Assembly (NCBI GenBank): GCA_003213555.1
Contig: QCMS01000001.1
Coordinates: forward strand, 1-64,000
Direction: 5' to 3'
DNA: 64,000 nt
Source: Pelagibacteraceae bacterium AG-422-I02
GTDB lineage: Bacteria > Pseudomonadota > Alphaproteobacteria > Pelagibacterales > Pelagibacteraceae
The position numbers and the translations under genes are program-made. A model generated the notes under the pieces. It saw only the letters and a program-made list of their open reading frames with translations. It searched no databases and was not told where the DNA came from. Below, piece after piece: positions 45,612 through 55,785 of the stretch (the first letter of the stretch is position 1; each line of letters starts with the position of its first letter).

Positions 45612-46540
45612 TACTTATATTGAATTAAACTATTATTCTTAATTTTAGATAAATGACTATTTGAATATAAATTAAATAAATCATTTTTTTTTTGTTTAAT
45701 AACTTCTTCTTTTATTTTTTTTTTATCTACATTATTTGATTTAATAATCCGAATATCATCTAGCATAAGAAATATAATGCTGTTTTGTTTTTTTATTGGA
45801 GGGCTTACATCACCTTTTTTTAAGCTTTTCAATATTTTTGCGATAGGTTTAGAGATTAAATCTGGGTTTACCCAGCCTAAATCACCTTGGCTAGATGCAC
45901 TAGAAGAACTACTAAATTTCATAGCAGTTGATTTAAATCCATTAATAGATATTTGTTCTTTAATATTTAAAATTTTTTTTCTATCAACACTATCATTTTC
46001 AGAAATAATTTCTATTTCCGATAATTTATATTCAAGAATATTTGATTTATTATTCACTAATTTATTAACCTCCTCGTCAATACTATTTTCATCTATAACT
46101 ATTTTGTTAGAGTAAATTTTATATATTAACTGCTGCCATCTAAGCTGGGTCTCTATTTCGTCTAAATATAGATTATAATCAATATTATTTGATTTAAATT
46201 TTTCTTTAAATTTTTGAATATTGTTTGAGGAAATTTTATTCAAATAAGAAATCAAATGATTGTTGTCGAATACTAAATTATATTTAGACAATTCTAATTT
46301 TCTTAATTTATGTATAATTAAAAGATCTAAAGTTTGTCTTTTTAGTTTATTAATATTTTCTTGATTAACCTCCTCATTTGAAAGAACTAAAGTAGTTATT
46401 ATTTTATTTTTAATCTCATAGTTTGTTATAATTTCGTTCTCTATTTTTAGAACAATATTACTTTTAATAATTGCTGAGGATTGAGTATTTATAAAAATAA
46501 CAAAAAAAAATAGCAAAAAAACTAATTTAAAAAATTTCAT
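45611..46540 (-). CDS. surA: SurA-like periplasmic chaperone / peptidyl-prolyl isomerase
   Basis: Periplasmic chaperone for outer-membrane proteins. 309 aa with a signal peptide (MKFFKLVFLLFFFVIFINTQSSA), an N-terminal SurA domain (IVLKIENEIITNYEIKNKI; LKRQTLDLLIIHKLRKLELSKYN) and a single parvulin domain (SSSSASSQGDLGWVNPDLISKPIAKILKSLKKGDVSPPIK). E. coli SurA has two parvulin domains, so this is a compact version. The start overlaps the lptD stop by four bases. Its likely main client is the LptD barrel encoded just upstream. Confidence 0.88.
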   Translation of the reverse strand: MKFFKLVFLLFFFVIFINTQSSAIIKSNIVLKIENEIITNYEIKNKIITTLVLSNEEVNQENINKLKRQTLDLLIIHKLRKLELSKYNLVFDNNHLISYLNKISSNNIQKFKEKFKSNNIDYNLYLDEIETQLRWQQLIYKIYSNKIVIDENSIDEEVNKLVNNKSNILEYKLSEIEIISENDSVDRKKILNIKEQISINGFKSTAMKFSSSSSASSQGDLGWVNPDLISKPIAKILKSLKKGDVSPPIKKQNSIIFLMLDDIRIIKSNNVDKKKIKEEVIKQKKNDLFNLYSNSHLSKIKNNSLIQYK

Positions 46541-48939
46541 TGTCTAAAAGAAGGTGAGTCTATTGATCCAAAAGGTGATAAAGTAATTTTAAACATCAAT
46601 GAATTCTCAGGCTCAAGTTCAGAGTCATTGTAAAATTCTCTTCTATAAACTAGTCCTGCTCTCAAACAATCGTTAATATATTCATAACTTAAATTATAAA
46701 ATTCAGATGAATTAGTTACTAAATTACGCTTGGCTTTAAACGAGACTAAACTACTATCATTATTAATATTAATTTTTGATAATAAGTAATTTTGATCACC
46801 TATATGTTTATTTTCTTGCAAATAAGATAAATCTATATTTGTATTACCAAAATTCATTTGCGTTCCGATTTCATTATAATTCAAATCACTATAATTTTGA
46901 TCTAAAGCAAAATTATAATTTATATTAAAATTTTTACTTAATTTTATATTAGCTGATCCGACTAAATCAGATAATTTTTCATCTAAACCTGTTTTACTGT
47001 GCATCTTTTTATTTTCTTTTTCATTAATAATTTGAGCCACAGAAAAGTCAAATTCTTGAAATTTACTTTTTATATTATATTCTGCGCCAATTGTAGCGGA
47101 AATACCAGTTTCATAATTATTATTTTCATCTACATCAAGTCTATTAAGTTCGAATGCTTTATCGGGATCTAATCTAGATCCGTCAGTTTCCTTTCTCATG
47201 CTTCCAGGAGAATACTTTAATAATAATTTAGGAGTTAGAAGATGTTCCGAAAAACCATTATTTTTCAAAAGATTTAATTCAGATAAAAATCCAAATGCAC
47301 CGTGTAATTCAGAGGTTTTTTGATCTTTATAGGTATCTATATTTTTAGTCTCATAGTTGATATTTTTAATTTCACTGATAAAATTATTCTTAAAGCCATT
47401 TCCTAAAGTAAAATCTTTTGAAATCCAATTAAAATTATTCACAAAAAAATTTTCTGTTATATTTGTATCATAATTATGAAATTTTAAATTTGTTTCTAAG
47501 TTAAGCGAACCATATTTTTCATCTAAGAATAAATTTTTATCTAAACTAATTTCCGGTAAGATATACTCATATTTATCATTATAGTCATCTTTAAGATTTT
47601 CATACACACTTGCATTTAAAGCGAAAAAAATATCGTCTTTTTCATGAGTAAAATCTATATAATTTTCTAAAGTATCCGTATTGTAATCAACAATGTCAGA
47701 GTCAATTTTATAAAGTTTGAGATATTTATCGTTAGATAATTCATTTAAAGATATATCTAGCCTATTATCAGAATTATTTTTACCTTTAAAATTTTTTATA
47801 AATTTAGAAAATAAATGAGATTTTTCACCCTTTTTTTTTGTTGAGGTTGTATTTTTGTATCCTGCAGTATAACCAAAATCAGCAAAAAGCTCCGCGTTCC
47901 TAAAGACTTGATGATATTGTCCTGAAAATAAAGGATTCTCATCAATGAAAACTTTATTATTTATAGTAAAATTTTTATCAACATCAACAGCAAAAAAGTA
48001 GGGAATTGTAGTTCCAAAACCTAAATTTTTAGAATTTGTAAACAAAGGGGGTAGAAAACCTGATCTACGATCTACCGATGGATCAGGGTGAGCTAATTTT
48101 GGAAAATAAAAAATCGGAATATCGTAAACTTTTACGATTGCATTATCTAAGTAAACTGTTTTTTTTTTTCTATCATGTAATATTTTAGAGGATTGAATTG
48201 TCCATGGAGGACACTTATCGTTTTTTCTATAATCACAGATAGTATAAATGCTTTTTCTAAAAGTAGATTTATTATTTCCAGATTTAAAAGAATTTGAAAA
48301 AATTCTAGGTTTATTATTTTTATAAATCTTAAAATCCTCATTGTTGAAAAAGGCTTTAATATCTGTGCCTAAAATTTCTTTTTTTTTGGTATCAATGTAT
48401 ATTTGTGAAAAAGAATATTCGTTATTTAATTTATCTTGAATTGTGATATCACCTATTGATTTAAAAATACTTGTAATTGTTTGATATTCAAAATTACTTA
48501 GACTTATTTTATTTTTTTCTAGATCTAATATAGTCGCCGGTTCTTCTGATTTAATTGAATTATCATAATTATTCAAAATAATATTACTTCCTTCAATTAT
48601 ATAACCTTTGGAGGTTATAATTTTTGTATTTCCCAAACTCTTAAAAATTTTTTTTTCTTCCGAGTATTCACCATACTCAGTCTCTACTACATTATTTTTA
48701 TCATCAATTGCTTTTACCCTTCCTTTTATTTTTATTAAACCAATCTTTTTATTGTATTCAGCAAAATCACTTGTAATTCTACCATCATTTTCTACAACTA
48801 TATTTACCTCGTCTTCAAAAATTGTTGTTTGTGTATCCTTATCTATTTGAATATTTTTAGCTTGTATCAATAAATCTTTAGCAATAGAGCCTGTAGAAAA
48901 AAAAAATAAAAAAAAAATTATGAAAAAATTATTTTTCAT
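46537..48939 (-). CDS. lptD: LPS-assembly protein LptD
   Basis: Outer-membrane beta-barrel that inserts lipopolysaccharide in the outer leaflet. 800 aa. Signal peptide (MKNNFFIIFFLFFFSTGSIA), an OstA-like periplasmic jellyroll domain (about 20-170; QAKNIQIDKDTQTTIFEDEVNIV), and a large C-terminal barrel with FYFPKLAHPDPSVDRRSGFLPP, which is highly conserved in LptD. The end (PSFRQ) is short of the usual aromatic terminus. Cysteines are few (CDYRKNDKCPPW; NDCLRAG), so disulphide wiring may be limited. It overlaps lptG by 11 bases. Confidence 0.92.
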   Translation of the reverse strand: MKNNFFIIFFLFFFSTGSIAKDLLIQAKNIQIDKDTQTTIFEDEVNIVVENDGRITSDFAEYNKKIGLIKIKGRVKAIDDKNNVVETEYGEYSEEKKIFKSLGNTKIITSKGYIIEGSNIILNNYDNSIKSEEPATILDLEKNKISLSNFEYQTITSIFKSIGDITIQDKLNNEYSFSQIYIDTKKKEILGTDIKAFFNNEDFKIYKNNKPRIFSNSFKSGNNKSTFRKSIYTICDYRKNDKCPPWTIQSSKILHDRKKKTVYLDNAIVKVYDIPIFYFPKLAHPDPSVDRRSGFLPPLFTNSKNLGFGTTIPYFFAVDVDKNFTINNKVFIDENPLFSGQYHQVFRNAELFADFGYTAGYKNTTSTKKKGEKSHLFSKFIKNFKGKNNSDNRLDISLNELSNDKYLKLYKIDSDIVDYNTDTLENYIDFTHEKDDIFFALNASVYENLKDDYNDKYEYILPEISLDKNLFLDEKYGSLNLETNLKFHNYDTNITENFFVNNFNWISKDFTLGNGFKNNFISEIKNINYETKNIDTYKDQKTSELHGAFGFLSELNLLKNNGFSEHLLTPKLLLKYSPGSMRKETDGSRLDPDKAFELNRLDVDENNNYETGISATIGAEYNIKSKFQEFDFSVAQIINEKENKKMHSKTGLDEKLSDLVGSANIKLSKNFNINYNFALDQNYSDLNYNEIGTQMNFGNTNIDLSYLQENKHIGDQNYLLSKININNDSSLVSFKAKRNLVTNSSEFYNLSYEYINDCLRAGLVYRREFYNDSELEPENSLMFKITLSPFGSIDSPSFRQ

Positions 48940-50017
48940 TAATCTGCAAAACTCCGATAAATATAAAAAATGTTAAAGCAATTACTGGTGCCCAGACAGA
49001 TAGAATTAAAGGAATTTGTCCTGTTTGACCCAGAGCTAAAGAGAGATCTTTAAAATAGAATATAACCAAAGTTGTTATGACTCCTATTATAATAAATCTT
49101 ATATTATCTGATTTTTTTAATGTATTCATTGTTAAAACAGACGCTAATGCAGTCATTAAAAACAGAAAAAAAGGCATTGAGAGCATAGTGTGAAGGCTTT
49201 CGTTTAAAAACGACTTATTATATCCGTAATTTTGTAACTTTTTGTAGTTAATAATTAAGTCAAGAAATGACATTGTGTTAAAATTTTTAAATAAGCTATT
49301 TATTTTTTCAAAATTATAACTTGATAATATTTGATAATTATCAACTTTTGTTTCAGTTATAACTCCATTTTGGGGTTTTAGAATTTTTACAGTACTTAAT
49401 TTCCATTGATTATTTTCGATATTTACTTCATCAGCTAAAATTTTATCAATTAAATTAGAATTTTTATCTAAATGAAATATTACTACGTCTTTTAATTTAG
49501 TTCCATCAGGCTTGGCTGCGGAAATTATTCTTGTTTTATTATCTATATTTTCTCTGATCCATAGTCCATTATTGTTAAATGTTATTAGGTGATCAATATC
49601 ACGTGAGAAATTTGATTTTGTTTTTTCATAATATCTAGACATGGATGAAGTAATAGGGTTTGCGGTTAATAAAATTAAAAAACCTAAAATAAAAGAAGTA
49701 ATTGCAAGAATAAGAAAAATCTTAAAATTTGAAAATCCAAAAACTTTTAGGGTTAATAAATCTTTATTATTTCTTATTCTAATCATGAACCACATACTTG
49801 ATAAAAAAATAATAAAAGGTAGAAGTGTAATTATCATACTGGGAATAAAAATACTTGTGAGTAATAAAGGCATTAAAAAACTGGTGTTCAGATTTTTAAA
49901 AAATTCAATTTCTTCAAATAAATTTAGTATTACTCCAAAACAATAAAAAACTAAAACAAAAATAAAAAAAGTTTTTAAAAAATTTTTAAGCAAGTAGTTT
50001 ATTAATATTTGACTCAT
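48929..50017 (-). CDS. lptG: LPS export permease LptG
   Basis: 362-aa inner membrane subunit of the LptB2FG ABC transporter that extracts LPS. Six predicted helices: three N-terminal (FLKTFFIFVLVFYCFGVILNLF; LLLTSIFIPSMIITLLPFIIFLSS; IFLILAITSFILGFLILL), a periplasmic beta-jellyroll (about 130-260), and three C-terminal. It is second in the operon, one base after lptF, and its 3' end overlaps lptD. The ATPase lptB is not in this window. Confidence 0.9.
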   Translation of the reverse strand: MSQILINYLLKNFLKTFFIFVLVFYCFGVILNLFEEIEFFKNLNTSFLMPLLLTSIFIPSMIITLLPFIIFLSSMWFMIRIRNNKDLLTLKVFGFSNFKIFLILAITSFILGFLILLTANPITSSMSRYYEKTKSNFSRDIDHLITFNNNGLWIRENIDNKTRIISAAKPDGTKLKDVVIFHLDKNSNLIDKILADEVNIENNQWKLSTVKILKPQNGVITETKVDNYQILSSYNFEKINSLFKNFNTMSFLDLIINYKKLQNYGYNKSFLNESLHTMLSMPFFLFLMTALASVLTMNTLKKSDNIRFIIIGVITTLVIFYFKDLSLALGQTGQIPLILSVWAPVIALTFFIFIGVLQINEK

Positions 50018-50018
50018 T

Positions 50019-51134
50019 TCAATTTAATTCTTTCTTAAATTTTAAAATTAAAAATATATAAACTAACAAAAAAACAAAAATTGGAGAAAAAATAAAAAAA
50101 GACAAAATTAATTTATTAATCCCAGTATATTTTACGGCTAACTCTGTAAATAATAATATTAAAAATCCGTATAAAAAAATATTAAACCTATTTAAATAAA
50201 ATCTTTTTGATTTTATTAATAATAAAGCGCAAATTAATGATAAAATAGGTATGTAAAAAGGAACTATAATACGTTTGTTCAACGCAGGTATGACTTCTTT
50301 TTTAAACTTTTCATCGCAATCTAAACTATTCTTATAAAAAGGAAAAAAACAATTTAATAGTTTTAATGTTGAAGTTTCTTGGATTTTTGGTTTTTTAATT
50401 GTCGATGTTGATAAACTTTGTAAATTAATTTTAAGTTTTTCGAATTCAATGATTTCATGATCTGATTCATTTTTTGATGAAATAATATTTCCATTAAATA
50501 ACATCATAACCTTATTTTCAATTATACCTCTGTCAGCTAAAATAGTAGTAGTTACATTACTTGATGAATTTGATGATAAATTTTTAAAATTGTTGCCGGT
50601 ATCATGTAAAAAAATATTTTGTAATTGATTATTAATTTTTTTTTCTACAAAAAAAGTAAAACCTTTAAATGTATCACTAAATTGTTGTTTTCTTACTGTA
50701 GGCAAGAAAGAATTAAAATTGTCGTTAGTTAAAAGTGACCTAGATTTATTTAATGCATAAGGGGTTAAAAATGTAGAAAAAATTAAATGAAAGACCATTA
50801 TTGTAATTGAAGTAAAAAATAATAAATTTACAAGATGAATCTTTTTAACACCTGACGACCACAAAATTATAAATTCACTATCCTGAATGTGTTTAATAGT
50901 AAATATAGAGAGTGCTATTAAAAATGATAAAGGTATAAATTTTGGTATCATTCCAAAAAAATGTAAAATAGAGTAACTAAAATAAATAGTAACTGGATAT
51001 CCATTCTCCACGACTAAATCTAAAAAACTTACAGCTCTAACAGTTAAAGCAATAAGTGATAGACTAAAAATCACCATAAAAAATGTCTTAAATATTTCTA
51101 TTAAAAAGTTCTGATAAATTTTGTTTTGAAGCAT
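50019..51134 (-). CDS. lptF: LPS export permease LptF
   Basis: Partner of LptG in LPS extraction. 371 aa with three N-terminal helices (FKTFFMVIFSLSLIALTVRAVSF; FIPLSFLIALSIFTI; LLFFTSITIMVFHLIF), a periplasmic domain and three C-terminal helices. The ORF track starts at a TTG (51179). I prefer the ATG at 51134, giving MLQNKIYQNFLIEIFKTFF, because TTG codons are common by chance here and family members begin close to this point. Divergent from pepA, a neighbour relation also seen in E. coli. Confidence 0.88.
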   Translation of the reverse strand: MLQNKIYQNFLIEIFKTFFMVIFSLSLIALTVRAVSFLDLVVENGYPVTIYFSYSILHFFGMIPKFIPLSFLIALSIFTIKHIQDSEFIILWSSGVKKIHLVNLLFFTSITIMVFHLIFSTFLTPYALNKSRSLLTNDNFNSFLPTVRKQQFSDTFKGFTFFVEKKINNQLQNIFLHDTGNNFKNLSSNSSSNVTTTILADRGIIENKVMMLFNGNIISSKNESDHEIIEFEKLKINLQSLSTSTIKKPKIQETSTLKLLNCFFPFYKNSLDCDEKFKKEVIPALNKRIIVPFYIPILSLICALLLIKSKRFYLNRFNIFLYGFLILLFTELAVKYTGINKLILSFFIFSPIFVFLLVYIFLILKFKKELN

Positions 51135-51271
51135 TGTAAATATTCGTATATTGATAATGCATTCAATAAAAAAATTCAATCAATGGTTTAAATGAGTTAA
51201 ATTTACGGTTGAAATCATATATTTTTGAACATATATACCTAACAACATATCAAAAATACATAATAAAAAGT

Positions 51272-52729
51272 ATGAAAATTAATATTAATTATTTAAATAA
51301 AACAATTTCTAAAACTTCAACAAATCTAGTTCTCTTTTCAAATGATAAATTTAGAATTAATAATACAAAAAAACTTATTTCGGATTTTGAATATTCTTAT
51401 ATTAATGATTTGTTAAAAGTAAATGACTTAAAGAAAAATTTATTTGTTTTTGAATTAAATTCAAAAAGAAAGATAGTTTTAATTTCTATTAAAAATAATT
51501 TAAAATCATCAGATATTGAAAATCTAGGAGCAGAATTTTATGGAAGAATTAATAATGGAAAAAATGAAAAGTATATACTTAACTCTGATAGTATATTTGC
51601 TAAGAATGAAAATTTCTTAAGTTATTTCCTTCATGGAATGAAATTAAAATCTTATGAATTTAAAAAATACAAAACAAAAAAAGAGAACAAAAATATTTCA
51701 ATAGATATCTACGGAAATAAAAATAAACCATCACTTAAAAACCAGTTAAAATTTAAAGCTTTAGAAGAAGGTACTTTTTATGCAAGAGATTTAGTTTCCG
51801 AGCCTGGAAATGTTCTTCATCCAGATGAATATGCTAAAAGATTAAAATTACTAACTAAAGATGGTTTAAAGATAAACATTTACGATAAAAAAAAATTAAA
51901 AAAACTTGGAATGAATGCATTACTTGGCGTTGGCATGGGAAGTGTGAGAGGATCTTATCTTGTAACAATGGAGTGGAATGGACTTAAAAATAATTCCAAA
52001 CCTTTAGCATTTGTTGGTAAGGGAGTTACTTTTGATACTGGTGGATATTCTTTAAAACCTGCTAGATTTATGGAAGATATGACCTACGATATGGCAGGTT
52101 CAGCTGCAGTAGTTGGTTTAATGAGAAGTTTAGCATTAAGAAAAGCAAAAATTAACGCAGTTGGAGTCGTAGGACTTGTGGAAAATATGGTAAGCGGAGT
52201 TGCTCAAAGACCTGGAGATATAGTAAAATCTTATAGCGGTAAAACTATAGAGGTATTAAATACAGACGCAGAAGGAAGATTGGTTTTAGCAGACGCGTTA
52301 TCTTTTACAGAAAAAAAATTTAAACCAAAATTTATAATTGATCTAGCCACACTAACAGGAGCGATTATTGTTTGTTTAGGTTCTGAGTATGCAGGACTAT
52401 TCTCTAATAATGACGACTTATCAAAAAAAATTATAAACGCTGGTGAAAAGGTTGAAGAAAAGTTATGGAGAATGCCTCTTCATAAAAATTATGATAAATT
52501 AATGAATTCTAAAAATGCTGACATGCAAAATATTAACTATGTTGGAGGCGCAGGTTCCACAACAGCTGCCCAGTTTTTACAAAGATTTATTTTAAACAAA
52601 ACGCCTTGGGCACATTTAGATATTGCAGGTATGGCCTTTTCAAAGTACGGAGGAGCTTTAAACTCAAGTGGAGCAACTGGTTTTGGTGTAAGGTTGTTAA
52701 ATCAATTAATTGAGGAAAATTATGAGTAA
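51272..52729 (+). CDS. pepA: leucyl (cytosol) aminopeptidase, M17 family
   Basis: Dizinc aminopeptidase that releases N-terminal residues from peptides. Motifs: FVGKGVTFDTGGYSLKPARFMEDMTYDMAGSAAVVG (metal Lys and Asp), VLNTDAEGRLVLADAL (family signature) and IDLATLTGAIIVCLG. The ORF-track start is a TTG at 51209; the ATG at 51272 (MKININYLNKT) gives 485 aa, in the normal range, so I use it. Its last eight bases overlap ndk. Confidence 0.94.
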   Translation: MKININYLNKTISKTSTNLVLFSNDKFRINNTKKLISDFEYSYINDLLKVNDLKKNLFVFELNSKRKIVLISIKNNLKSSDIENLGAEFYGRINNGKNEKYILNSDSIFAKNENFLSYFLHGMKLKSYEFKKYKTKKENKNISIDIYGNKNKPSLKNQLKFKALEEGTFYARDLVSEPGNVLHPDEYAKRLKLLTKDGLKINIYDKKKLKKLGMNALLGVGMGSVRGSYLVTMEWNGLKNNSKPLAFVGKGVTFDTGGYSLKPARFMEDMTYDMAGSAAVVGLMRSLALRKAKINAVGVVGLVENMVSGVAQRPGDIVKSYSGKTIEVLNTDAEGRLVLADALSFTEKKFKPKFIIDLATLTGAIIVCLGSEYAGLFSNNDDLSKKIINAGEKVEEKLWRMPLHKNYDKLMNSKNADMQNINYVGGAGSTTAAQFLQRFILNKTPWAHLDIAGMAFSKYGGALNSSGATGFGVRLLNQLIEENYE

Positions 52730-53132
52730 AATTGAACAAACCTTATCTATTATAAAACCAGATGCAGTTGAAAGAAATCTTGTTCAAGAAATCAAAAATT
52801 TCTTAGAGAAAAACAATTTAATTATTAAGGAAAGTAAAAAAATTCATATCACTAAAGACGAGGCCTCAGAATTTTATAAAGTTCATCAATCCAAATCTTT
52901 TTTTAACGATTTATGTTCTTATCTTTCTTCTGGCCCTATAGTTGTCATGATTCTTGAAGGTGAAAATGCTATATTTTCTTATAGAAAATTAATGGGTGCA
53001 ACAAATCCAAAAGAAGCTGAGAACAACACAATAAGAAAATTATATGGTATTTCGATTGATAAAAACTCAGTTCATGGATCTGACTCGAAAGATAACGCAA
53101 AAAAAGAAATAAATTTTTTTTTTAAGAGCTAA
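52722..53132 (+). CDS. ndk: nucleoside diphosphate kinase
   Basis: Transfers phosphate between nucleoside tri- and diphosphates. 136 aa. LSIIKPDAVERNLVQEI, YRKLMGATNPKEAENNTIRKLYG and the active-site His in NSVHGSDS are conserved. The ORF track begins at 52710, but the ATG at 52722 (MSKIEQTLSIIKPDA) has GAGGA at good spacing and overlaps the pepA stop as ATGAGTAA. The 3' end overlaps purN tail to tail by four bases. Confidence 0.97.
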   Translation: MSKIEQTLSIIKPDAVERNLVQEIKNFLEKNNLIIKESKKIHITKDEASEFYKVHQSKSFFNDLCSYLSSGPIVVMILEGENAIFSYRKLMGATNPKEAENNTIRKLYGISIDKNSVHGSDSKDNAKKEINFFFKS

Positions 53133-53692
53133 TATTTTCTAAAAATCTTAATAATTGCTTCTGGAAATGCTCTATATTCCAATTTTTGTGTTTTTTTTTT
53201 TAAATCACTTTCATTATCTGTATTCTTGATAAAAAATGATTTTTGAATTATTGAAATCCCGCTATCTAGTTTTTCACTAACATAATGAACAGTGCATCCT
53301 GCTTTTTTTTCTTTTTCTTTTATCATTCTGGTAAAAGTATTTAGCCCTTTAAATTTAGGAAGTAGAGACGGATGGATATTAATAATTTTCTTGTGATAAT
53401 TCATTATTAAATTATTTGGAATAATTTTCATATATCCTGCAAGACAAATAAAAGTAATATTAAATTTTTTTAGATTTATTAAAATTTTATTTTCATAATT
53501 ATTTTTATTGGTATTAATAGTTAAATATGGAATTTTATATTTTTTGGCAAAATTTATTCCATTAGCTTCTCTATTATTGCTTATTACTAAACTTATTTTA
53601 ATTGGAAAACTATTATCCCTTGAATGAAAAATAAGATTTTTGAGATTTGAACCTTTTCCTGATATAAAAACACATGCTCTCTTTTTTACCAT
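53129..53692 (-). CDS. purN: phosphoribosylglycinamide formyltransferase
   Basis: Third step of purine synthesis, using 10-formyl-tetrahydrofolate. 187 aa. ACVFISGKGSNLKNLI (phosphate loop), FICLAGYMKIIPNNLI, NIHPSLLPKFKGLN with the catalytic Asn-His pair, and CTVHYVSEKLDSGISIIQKSF with the catalytic Asp. It starts seven bases inside purM, its common partner. Confidence 0.96.
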   Translation of the reverse strand: MVKKRACVFISGKGSNLKNLIFHSRDNSFPIKISLVISNNREANGINFAKKYKIPYLTINTNKNNYENKILINLKKFNITFICLAGYMKIIPNNLIMNYHKKIINIHPSLLPKFKGLNTFTRMIKEKEKKAGCTVHYVSEKLDSGISIIQKSFFIKNTDNESDLKKKTQKLEYRAFPEAIIKIFRKY

Positions 53693-54714
53693 TTTAAAGA
53701 CTTTGATAAAACGACCCTTCTACTATTATTGGAAATAAACCCTATTTCATAAGGCTCAAATTTTTTATTAAAATATCTTTTAATTTTTGTTACATTTTTT
53801 TTATGGGTAATGACGCAAAAACCAATGCCACAATTAAAAGTTCTCATCATTTCTTTGTCTGAAATATTTTTTTGCTTTAACCATTTAAAAATTTTAAGTA
53901 TTTTTATTTTAGATAGATCAACGTTTAATGTAAGATTTGCTGGAACAGATCTTAGAAGATTTTCTATCAAACCACCACCAGTAATATGAGCAGCTGCATT
54001 TATTAGATCTTTATCAGCTAATTTTAAAATTTCTTTTGTATAAATTTTTGTAGGTTTTAATATTTCCTTTTTAAAATTTGATGAAATATTTTGTCTTTTT
54101 AAAATAGATCTCACAAGAGAATATCCATTTGAATGAATTCCGTTTGACGGAATTGCTAAAACAATATCATTCTCTTTGACATTTCCTTTATCTAGAATTT
54201 TTTTTTTTGAAACTATTCCAACACTAAAACCTGCTAAATCAAATTTATTTTTAGAGTAAGTGCCTGGCATCTCAGCTGTTTCTCCCCCGATTAATCGGCA
54301 GTCTGAAATTTTACATCCCTCAAATATGCCTCTAAGAATTTTTTTTGTTTTAACTAAATTTAATTTTCCAACTGCAATGTAATCTAAAAAAAATAATGGT
54401 TTTGCGCCTTGTACAATTAGATCGTTCACACACATAGCCACCAAATCAATTCCAATTGTATCTAATCTTTTAAATTTATTGGCTAACTCTATTTTGGTCC
54501 CGACACCATCAGTACATGAGACAATGACAGGGTTTTTAATTTTTAAATTACTAATATCAAACAAAGAACCAAATCCTCCAATAATGTCTTTTTTACCAAA
54601 GCCCTTCTTTTTTTTGTCATTTTTTTTTGATATTTTAGTTATATGATTAACCAATTTATTAGCCAAGGAAATGTTAACACCACTTTTTTTATAACTATTT
54701 TGACTTTTTTTCAT
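53686..54714 (-). CDS. purM: phosphoribosylformylglycinamidine cyclo-ligase
   Basis: AIR synthetase, fifth step of purine synthesis. 342 aa. YKKSGVNISLANKLV, DGVGTKIELA, DLVAMCVNDLIVQGAKPLFFLDYIA, GGETAEMPGTYS and ITGGGLIENL are family hallmarks. It is first in purM-purN and diverges from the DUF2066 gene with only 23 bases between start codons, so promoters must overlap or lie inside a coding region. Confidence 0.97.
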   Translation of the reverse strand: MKKSQNSYKKSGVNISLANKLVNHITKISKKNDKKKKGFGKKDIIGGFGSLFDISNLKIKNPVIVSCTDGVGTKIELANKFKRLDTIGIDLVAMCVNDLIVQGAKPLFFLDYIAVGKLNLVKTKKILRGIFEGCKISDCRLIGGETAEMPGTYSKNKFDLAGFSVGIVSKKKILDKGNVKENDIVLAIPSNGIHSNGYSLVRSILKRQNISSNFKKEILKPTKIYTKEILKLADKDLINAAAHITGGGLIENLLRSVPANLTLNVDLSKIKILKIFKWLKQKNISDKEMMRTFNCGIGFCVITHKKNVTKIKRYFNKKFEPYEIGFISNNSRRVVLSKSLKW

Positions 54715-54737
54715 TTATAAATTGATAATTAATTTTT

Positions 54738-55784
54738 ATGAAATTTAACAAACTTATTACACTCATTTTAATTGTTTTTTTAAAAACTGAAACTCTTTTA
54801 TCTCAAAATAATCTTTTTAATGTTAATAATATTGAATTAGAAAAAAATGATAAAACTACAAATGATGATTTAGCAGATAAAGCTATTAAAAAAGGCTTTG
54901 ATCAACTAATTGTCAAAATTTTATTAAAAGAAGATGTAGGAAAATTTAAGAATTTGAATTTTTCCACAGTAAAGCAACTTGTAACCTTTTATCAAATTTC
55001 AAATTTAACTGACGAAAAAACAGATAGAGACTTAGTCAATTTTAGTGTTACATTTGACAAAGAGAAAGTGCATCGACTGTTTTTTGAGAGAGGTATATCG
55101 TACTCTGATATTTCAGATAGAGAGTTATATGTATTACCAATATTTATAGAAAACGATGAAGTTAATATTTTTAATAATAATTTTTTTTATACAAATTGGA
55201 ATAACTTTTATAAAAATGATTTAATAGAATTTATTCTACCCTTAGAAAATATTGAAATAATTCAAAAAATTAATAAAAATAAAAATAGTTTAATTAATTT
55301 AAATATAAGTAATTTATTTGAAGAATATCCAAGTAAAAATTTAGCAATTGTGCTCATAGAGAAAAAAAAAAATTTTGAAAAAAAAATATATATAAAATCA
55401 CGAATACAAGAAAAGAATATATCTAAGAGTATTAATATAACAATAAGAAATGAAAAATTAAAAGATTACAAAGAGATAATAATTGAAGACTTAAAAATAG
55501 AATTAATTGATTTAGTAAAAGCAGCGAATTTAATTGATATCAGGACACCGTCCTTTTTGAACGTAAAGTTAAATCTTAATAAAAAAAGTAATTTGGTTGA
55601 GTTAAATTCAAGATTACAAAATATTGATTTAATTGAAAATATCTTTGTCCAAGAGTTTAATAAAGATACCATGAGACTCAGAATTAAATATTTAGGTAAA
55701 CTTGAAAAAATTTTAAATCAGCTTAAAAAAAAAAATATTAATTTACAGTTCATTAATGAGCAATGGGTTATTAAAACATTATAA
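54738..55784 (+). CDS. DUF2066 domain protein, exported
   Basis: 348-aa protein with a signal peptide (MKFNKLITLILIVFLKTETLLS) and the DUF2066 layout: ADKAIKKGFDQLIVKILLKED, QLVTFYQISNLTDEKTDRDLVNFSVTFDKEKVHRLFFERGISYSD and YVLPIFIENDEVNIF. Function unknown; likely periplasmic or envelope-associated. Its location between purM and the hda-type gene is conserved in many proteobacteria, which supports the family call. Confidence 0.82.
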   Translation: MKFNKLITLILIVFLKTETLLSQNNLFNVNNIELEKNDKTTNDDLADKAIKKGFDQLIVKILLKEDVGKFKNLNFSTVKQLVTFYQISNLTDEKTDRDLVNFSVTFDKEKVHRLFFERGISYSDISDRELYVLPIFIENDEVNIFNNNFFYTNWNNFYKNDLIEFILPLENIEIIQKINKNKNSLINLNISNLFEEYPSKNLAIVLIEKKKNFEKKIYIKSRIQEKNISKSINITIRNEKLKDYKEIIIEDLKIELIDLVKAANLIDIRTPSFLNVKLNLNKKSNLVELNSRLQNIDLIENIFVQEFNKDTMRLRIKYLGKLEKILNQLKKKNINLQFINEQWVIKTL

Positions 55785-55785
55785 G

